A stretch of DNA of 48,783 bases, taken from Limnohabitans sp. (lineage in GTDB: Bacteria; Pseudomonadota; Gammaproteobacteria; Burkholderiales; Burkholderiaceae_C). This document shows positions 44,434 to 48,783 of the stretch, piece by piece (position 1 is the stretch's first letter; the number at the start of each line of letters is the position of its first letter). Under the pieces are notes generated by a model, which did no database searches, was not told where the DNA came from, and saw nothing but the letters and a program-made list of their open reading frames with translations. The position numbers were made by a program, and so were the translations under genes. The stretch lies in assembly GCF_017848645.1 (NCBI RefSeq), contig NZ_JAFEIF010000052.1, positions 1 through 48,783 on the forward strand, given 5' to 3'.

Positions 44434-46278
44434 ATGACAGCTGTGATAAAAACCCGATTATGGTCAGCATGGATTCGCGCATGGGCCTTGGTGTGCGGCC
44501 TTTGGCTTGCGAGCGACGGGCAGGCACTGGCCGGGGCCCCTGACCCTGCGCTGTACAACGTCCCTGAAATAGCATTCTGCGAAACCGGTGCCGGTCATGA
44601 CACCACCGGCTGCCGCTGGCAGAGCGTCAAGCTGCCACACCGCTGGACGCCCTCGACGGGCGAATCCGGCCAGGGCGTGTACTGGCTGCAATGGCCGCAG
44701 GCACCCACAGGGCAAACGGCCTTGCTGGCACGGCGTCTGTCCCTGCATGGCCAGCTTCAGTTGCCGGATGGTACGCGGGTGCGACCTAATTTTCCGGACG
44801 GCAAACTCTGGCGTTACTGGCCGGTGGTGTTCATGATGCCCGTCCCAGAGGGCACGCCAGAGGGACCATTTGAAGTGCTGCTGCAGGTGGAAGGCCATGC
44901 GGCTATGAAAAACGGCCTGGGCGATCTGCATTGGGGCGATGAGGCAGCCGTACGGGTTGTGCAAGCCCGTCAGCAGTTCGAGCGCGTGACGAGCGTGTTG
45001 GCGCTGGCGGCCGCTTCGGTTCTGGCCGGTTTGCTGGGCCTGGTGCCGAGTCATTTTCGCCATAGCGCGGGCCAGATGATGTTCTGCATCGCAACCCTGT
45101 CGCTGATCGCTGGCCTGCGTATGGGACTGAACTTTGTCACCGACCCGCCGCTGGACTGGCAGCCCTGGTCGGCCTTGAACCTGTCGATGCTGACCGCCAT
45201 CAGCGTGCTTGAAATCAGCGTGCTGGCGCTGTACTTGGTGCGGCACTCCCTTCGGGTTCTGCTGGCGGCTCTGTGCACCTGGTTGGTTCTGAGTCTGAGC
45301 TTCTTCAACTTGCCAGCTGGCTGGATCTACCGGGTGGCGGAAACCGGCTTCATGGTTTTCACCCTGACCGCTGTGCTGCTGCTGACGGTCCTGGTGCTGC
45401 GACTGAGAAAACGCCCCGAGGCTCTGGGTTGGAGTCTGGTGCTCATCTACCTGCTCCTGATCGGTCTGACCATCCACGATCTGGCTCTGCACCTGAGTCG
45501 TGCATCCATCTCCGGTGGCTACCTGTTGATCTGGTTGATGCCGGTGCTGCTGATGTTGATGACTGGGCTGATGATGCGTCACCTGGACCAACAGCACCTG
45601 CTAGAAAACGCCCTGCAACGCGAGACAGTACAACGCGAAGACTTGCTACGCGATCTCCACGACGGCATTGGCAGCCGGCTGGTGGCACTGGCTTTCCATG
45701 CCCGTCAGATTCAGAGCAACAGTCCCCTGGCCGAGGAAATTCAGTCTCTGATGCGGGAGCTGCAGCTGATTCAGGGGGCGGTTCGCACCGCCCCCAAAAC
45801 CCTCGGCGCGGTGCTGGCCGATGCGCGGCATCTGTACGCGCATCTGGGCGGTGGCCAGCTGCCCCTGCACTGGGACATCGACGAGGACTGCGCCGGGCTG
45901 ACCCTGCAGGCCGAACAGGTGATCGCCGTGCATCGCATCCTCGATGAAGCGGTGGCCAACGCACTCAAGCATGCCCAGCCCCAAACGATCCAGGTCCAGC
46001 TCTCGCCCGCAAAGCCCCCATGGTCGGCCCGTCTGACCATCGACAATGACGGTCACGGTCACTTCGAACACCGTGCTTCAGGAGGTCTGCGCAACATTGC
46101 GCTGCGGGCGCAGCGAGCGGGCCTTGATCTGAGAGCTTATGAAGTGGGCTCCATCAAGCGTGTGGAAGTTTGTTTGGCGCACAAGCAAACCCCGACCTGG
46201 TATGGCCAACTGTTGTTGATGTGGCAACGCGGACAGCCAGGTCGGGATGCTCAGAGTTCGGTTTCTGACCTCAAATGA
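44434..46278 (+). CDS. 7TM-type sensor histidine kinase (HisKA_3/NarX-like core)
   Basis: A 614-residue kinase. It has an N-terminal signal or anchor (to about 33), then an extracytoplasmic domain at about 35-185 (VKLPHRWTPSTGESGQGVYW). This domain resembles the jelly-roll sensor part of 7TMR-DISM proteins, some of which are thought to bind carbohydrates. Seven hydrophobic helices follow between about 187 and 383. The H box is LLRDLHDGIGSRL with His409. The HATPase has ILDEAVANALKHA (502-514), DNDG (537-540) and GGLRNI (550-555), the compact NarX type. It pairs with the response regulator upstream. The signal is unknown. Confidence 0.88.
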   Translation: MTAVIKTRLWSAWIRAWALVCGLWLASDGQALAGAPDPALYNVPEIAFCETGAGHDTTGCRWQSVKLPHRWTPSTGESGQGVYWLQWPQAPTGQTALLARRLSLHGQLQLPDGTRVRPNFPDGKLWRYWPVVFMMPVPEGTPEGPFEVLLQVEGHAAMKNGLGDLHWGDEAAVRVVQARQQFERVTSVLALAAASVLAGLLGLVPSHFRHSAGQMMFCIATLSLIAGLRMGLNFVTDPPLDWQPWSALNLSMLTAISVLEISVLALYLVRHSLRVLLAALCTWLVLSLSFFNLPAGWIYRVAETGFMVFTLTAVLLLTVLVLRLRKRPEALGWSLVLIYLLLIGLTIHDLALHLSRASISGGYLLIWLMPVLLMLMTGLMMRHLDQQHLLENALQRETVQREDLLRDLHDGIGSRLVALAFHARQIQSNSPLAEEIQSLMRELQLIQGAVRTAPKTLGAVLADARHLYAHLGGGQLPLHWDIDEDCAGLTLQAEQVIAVHRILDEAVANALKHAQPQTIQVQLSPAKPPWSARLTIDNDGHGHFEHRASGGLRNIALRAQRAGLDLRAYEVGSIKRVEVCLAHKQTPTWYGQLLLMWQRGQPGRDAQSSVSDLK

Positions 46279-46330
46279 AGTGTCTGCTGATGCTCTCTGG
46301 ACAAAATGTCAGTGACTTTTGACAGTGCGC

Positions 46331-46355
46331 GGCTGGTTCGTCTGCACCAGCCTTT
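46331..46355 (+). terminator. possible terminator behind the histidine kinase gene
   Basis: Perfect 7-bp stem ggctggt (46331-46337) and accagcc (46346-46352), an 8-base loop and a short TTT tail. Weak by tail length. Confidence 0.4.
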
Positions 46356-46408
46356 GACTGTCAACGGCACAGCGCTCCGATGGCTAATGAAAATGTTGTA
46401 TCCAATTG

Positions 46409-46927
46409 ATGTACGGCCTTAATTGGGTGCTGGCGGTTTGCTTGCTTCGCTCGGATCGCCACCATTGGCGTTGGGAACTGATGCCGCGTTTGCGGGTGCG
46501 CCAGAACCGGGCTTACGAAATCTGGTGGGCCAGCCTGCGTTTTGTACTCAGTCTTTTGGTCCCACTTGCACTGGTGGGCTTGCTGATGGATTGGGCTTTG
46601 GGCGGTTCATTGCAGGACAGTTTGCAGAATCTGGGGCGTGTGTGGCGCTGGTGGGCTGTGGAATTGCTGGTGGCCACCGCCATGGCGGTTTGGGTGCGCT
46701 CGCTGCACTGGCGGCGTTGGCCAGATGGTCTGGGGCTGCTGCTGCTGGTGATGTCTGGCTTTATCTGGATGCTGACCGACAGCGGCAGGCAGTTTTGGGC
46801 GCTGCGCAACATGGGCCACGAATTGCTGCTGATGCTGGTGGGCGCAGCACTGCTGTTCCAGGCCAACCGCAATTTGGAAAGGTTCGGATTGCCAGACTGG
46901 CGGCAAATGACAGCCTCGGGCCCCTGA
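46409..46927 (+). CDS. small integral membrane protein, unknown function
   Basis: A 172-residue membrane protein with about four hydrophobic segments: 1-12 (partial), 44-65, 80-97 and 105-150. It is very rich in Trp and Leu (WRWELMPRLRVRQNRAYEIW, VWRWWAVELLVATAMAVW). I recognise no family. A stop codon lies just upstream at 46388, so ATG 46409 (or the TTG before it) is the real start and the short first helix is not a truncation of a longer frame in this sequence. It is followed by a terminator shared with the convergent grxD. It may belong to the core chromosome rather than to the kinase locus. Confidence 0.6.
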   Translation: MYGLNWVLAVCLLRSDRHHWRWELMPRLRVRQNRAYEIWWASLRFVLSLLVPLALVGLLMDWALGGSLQDSLQNLGRVWRWWAVELLVATAMAVWVRSLHWRRWPDGLGLLLLVMSGFIWMLTDSGRQFWALRNMGHELLLMLVGAALLFQANRNLERFGLPDWRQMTASGP

Positions 46928-46943
46928 GGCTGACGGGCCGCAA

Positions 46944-46967
46944 AAAAGCCACCCGAAGGTGGCTTTT
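46944..46967. terminator. bidirectional terminator between the membrane protein gene and grxD
   Basis: Perfect 10-bp stem aaaagccacc (46944-46953) and ggtggctttt (46958-46967) with a CGAA tetraloop. It works for both convergent genes. Confidence 0.88.
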
Positions 46968-46986
46968 GGCTTGGGTGGTAGTCCGA

Positions 46987-47310
46987 TCAGGCTTGGCCGT
47001 TGATCACTTGCTGCAGTTCGCCCGATTCGTACATTTCCATCATGATGTCCGAGCCGCCGATGAACTCGCCCTTGACGTAGAGCTGGGGGATGGTGGGCCA
47101 GTTGCTGTATTCCTTGATGCCCTGGCGGATTTCAGCGTCGTCCAGCACGTTCACGGTCTTGACAGTTTTGGGGTCCACACCGACGGCTTTGAGGATCTGG
47201 ATGGCACGGCCGGAAAAACCGCACATGGGGAAGCTGGCGCTGCCCTTCATGAACAGTGTGATCTCGTTGCCTTTGACGAGTTCGTCGATGCGTTGCTGGG
47301 TGTCGCTCAT
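46987..47310 (-). CDS. grxD: monothiol glutaredoxin (Grx4 type)
   Basis: A 107-residue monothiol glutaredoxin. The active site is Cys30-Gly-Phe-Ser33 (FPMCGFSGRA). WPTIPQLYVKGEFIGGSDIM holds the glutathione- and cluster-binding cis-Pro and GG motifs. These proteins bind 2Fe-2S clusters with glutathione as dimers and transfer them in cluster assembly. It lies next to prmC and prfA, a common betaproteobacterial order. Nothing unusual. Confidence 0.97.
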   Translation of the reverse strand: MSDTQQRIDELVKGNEITLFMKGSASFPMCGFSGRAIQILKAVGVDPKTVKTVNVLDDAEIRQGIKEYSNWPTIPQLYVKGEFIGGSDIMMEMYESGELQQVINGQA

Positions 47311-47395
47311 GGTGTTGCTCCAAATGGGGTCGGTATCGAATGGGGTGAATTATGTCTCTGATTGAAAGTCTGCCATTTTCACAGGGATGTTGCTG

Positions 47396-48253
47396 TCACT
47401 TCGGCATGGCCGCGCCCGTGCAGCGCTCCATGCCGCCCAGATCGCGGCGCGACTGCACCTGCTCAAAGCCGGCCTCGCGCAGCAGCGCCTGCACCGGGGC
47501 CGCCTGGTCCCAGCCGTGTTCGAGAAGCAGCCAGCCGCCTAAGGTCAGACAGGCGGGGGCTTGGGCGATGATTTGGCGGATGTCATCCAGGCCGTCGGGG
47601 CCGCTGGTCAGTGCCTCCAGGGGCTCGTGCGTCAGGGCGGCCAGGTGCGGGTCGCCATCGGCCACATAGGGCGGGTTGGAGACGATGAGGTCAAAGTGGC
47701 CTGTGTGCTGAACATCTACCGCGTCCAGCCAGTCGCTGGCGATGAATTTCACACCCAGCTGCAAGCGGGCGGCATTGGCGCGGGCCACGGCCAGGGCGTC
47801 TTCGCTGGCGTCCACGGCCCACACCGTGGCATTGGGGCGGGCGTGTTGCAAGGCCAGGGCCACCGCGCCGCTGCCCGTTCCCAAGTCCAAAATGCGGGGC
47901 GAGTGTGTTTCAGGTGTGGATTCGGGCAGACACGCCAGAGCCCAGTCCACCAGGGTTTCGGTGTCGGGGCGCGGGTCCAGCACACGGGCGTCTACGGCCA
48001 GCGTGAGGCCAAAAAAATCCTTGCGCCCGGTGATGTAGGCCACGGGCTCACCCTGCAAGCGGCGCTTGAGCGCGTCTTGCCACGCGGCGACTTGCACTGG
48101 CGCCAAGGTGTCGCTGTCGTGGGCCAGCAGCCAGGCGCGGTCGTGCAGTGGGCGCTGCAGGCTGTGCAGCAGCAAGATCTGCGCGTCCACCCTTTCCAAG
48201 CCGCTGGCTTGGGCTTGGCGCAGACACGCCACGACGGTCTTTGTGTTTTGCAT
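47396..48253 (-). CDS. prmC: release factor glutamine methyltransferase
   Basis: A 285-residue PrmC (HemK). The N-terminal helical domain is about 1-75. The SAM-binding motif DLGTGSG is at 123-129 and the catalytic NPPY at 193-196, which receives the glutamine side chain of the GGQ motif in release factors. I start at ATG 48253, which overlaps the prfA stop by one base; a longer frame upstream is just prfA sequence in another reading. Its substrate, RF1, is the adjacent prfA, so the two are expressed together. Confidence 0.96.
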   Translation of the reverse strand: MQNTKTVVACLRQAQASGLERVDAQILLLHSLQRPLHDRAWLLAHDSDTLAPVQVAAWQDALKRRLQGEPVAYITGRKDFFGLTLAVDARVLDPRPDTETLVDWALACLPESTPETHSPRILDLGTGSGAVALALQHARPNATVWAVDASEDALAVARANAARLQLGVKFIASDWLDAVDVQHTGHFDLIVSNPPYVADGDPHLAALTHEPLEALTSGPDGLDDIRQIIAQAPACLTLGGWLLLEHGWDQAAPVQALLREAGFEQVQSRRDLGGMERCTGAAMPK

Positions 48254-48783
48254 CAGGCTGTGGCCCCGATTTCCAGCGCTGCCAGCTGTTCGGCCGCTTC
48301 GTAGCTTTGCAGCGCGTGCACCACGTCCTGCAAATCGCCCTCCATGATGGTGAGCAGCTTGTACAAAGTCAGGTTGATGCGGTGGTCGGTGAGGCGCCCT
48401 TGCGGGAAGTTGTAGGTGCGGATGCGGTCCGAGCGGTCGCCGCTGCCGATCAAGCTTTTGCGTTCGGCCGCGTCTTTGGCGGCGCGCTCGGCCCGGTCTT
48501 TTTCCTGAATGCGCGCAGTGAGCACTTTCAGAGCTTGTGCCTTGTTGCTGTGCTGGCTGCGGCCATCTTGGCATTCGGCCACGATGCCGGTGGGCAAGTG
48601 GGTGATGCGCACCGCTGAATCGGTTTTGTTGATGTGCTGCCCGCCCGCACCGCTGGCGCGGTAGGTGTCGATGCGCAAATCCGAGGGGTTGATCTTGATG
48701 GCCTCGGCCTCGTCCGGCTCGGCCAGCACCGCCACGGTGCAGGCGCTGGTGTGGATACGGCCTTGGGTTTCGGTGGCGGGCAC
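48253..48783 (-). CDS. prfA: peptide chain release factor 1, C-terminal part (runs off window)
   Basis: The last 176 residues of RF1; the gene enters from beyond base 48783, so its true start is not in the window. The catalytic Gly-Gly-Gln lies in [39 protein letters not shown] and [20 protein letters not shown] are further conserved parts of domain 3. The Pro-x-Thr anticodon-like motif would be upstream and cannot be seen. The GGQ glutamine is methylated by PrmC, encoded next. The partial start shown is only the window edge. Confidence 0.97.
   Translation of the reverse strand: MPATETQGRIHTSACTVAVLAEPDEAEAIKINPSDLRIDTYRASGAGGQHINKTDSAVRITHLPTGIVAECQDGRSQHSNKAQALKVLTARIQEKDRAERAAKDAAERKSLIGSGDRSDRIRTYNFPQGRLTDHRINLTLYKLLTIMEGDLQDVVHALQSYEAAEQLAALEIGATA

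Overview
The window looks like a chromosomal segment of a GC-rich betaproteobacterium in the order Burkholderiales, most likely Comamonadaceae. This rests on gene content and order: hisIE-DUF4870-HIT-tatABC, petABC-sspAB, pilBCD-coaE-zapD-yacG, a Bug-family binding protein, and ispB/rplU-rpmA-obgE-proB. No 16S gene is present, so I do not name a genus.

Layout. Bases 1-2530 are an accessory block. It holds a GNAT acetyltransferase remnant, two GNAT genes separated by an integron attC-like site, and two unrelated toxin-antitoxin pairs set back to back. It directly abuts hisI. Bases 2583-5775 hold hisI, hisE, a DUF4870 membrane protein, a HIT protein and tatABC. Bases 5863-9450 hold a membrane-anchored HtrA-type protease, a NIF3 protein, pdxA and mscL. 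Bases 9589-13722 hold the cytochrome bc1 operon petABC, sspAB and a tRNA-Thr. Bases 13795-19773 hold dciA (divergent), secA, argJ, a DUF815 ATPase and mutT. Bases 19796-24652 are a minus-strand run of yacG, zapD, coaE and pilDCB. Bases 24858-27412 hold a HIBADH-like dehydrogenase, a Bug binding protein and a small exported protein. Bases 27437-34863 hold ispB, rplU-rpmA-obgE-proB, rppH, proS and a lytic transglycosylase.

Bases 35073-35940 are a decayed insertion-sequence mosaic: an IS1380-like transposase with a nonsense codon and a frameshift, joined to the 3' part of an IS21-type istB. Behind it, 36140-46278 is a second accessory region. It encodes five exported proteins of mostly unknown function. 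They are a proline-rich protein and a small PDZ protein that share a DCGPNPxxxC motif, a protein with four 84-residue repeats, a secreted MORN-repeat protein, and a ricin-type lectin. A NarL-type response regulator and a 7TM-type histidine kinase lie divergent from the lectin gene. This is the best candidate for an undescribed system. The window closes with a small membrane protein, grxD, prmC and the 3' part of prfA.

How the genes work together. tatABC would export the Rieske subunit PetA encoded nearby. petABC forms respiratory complex III. SspB and SspA link proteolysis and stress. PilB, PilC and PilD form the type IV pilus motor, platform and prepilin peptidase. In the novel region the kinase has an extracytoplasmic domain and seven membrane helices, so it could sense an external signal and control the divergent lectin-MORN-repeat operon. 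That control is inferred from position only. No stretch longer than 300 bases lacks a gene or gene remnant.
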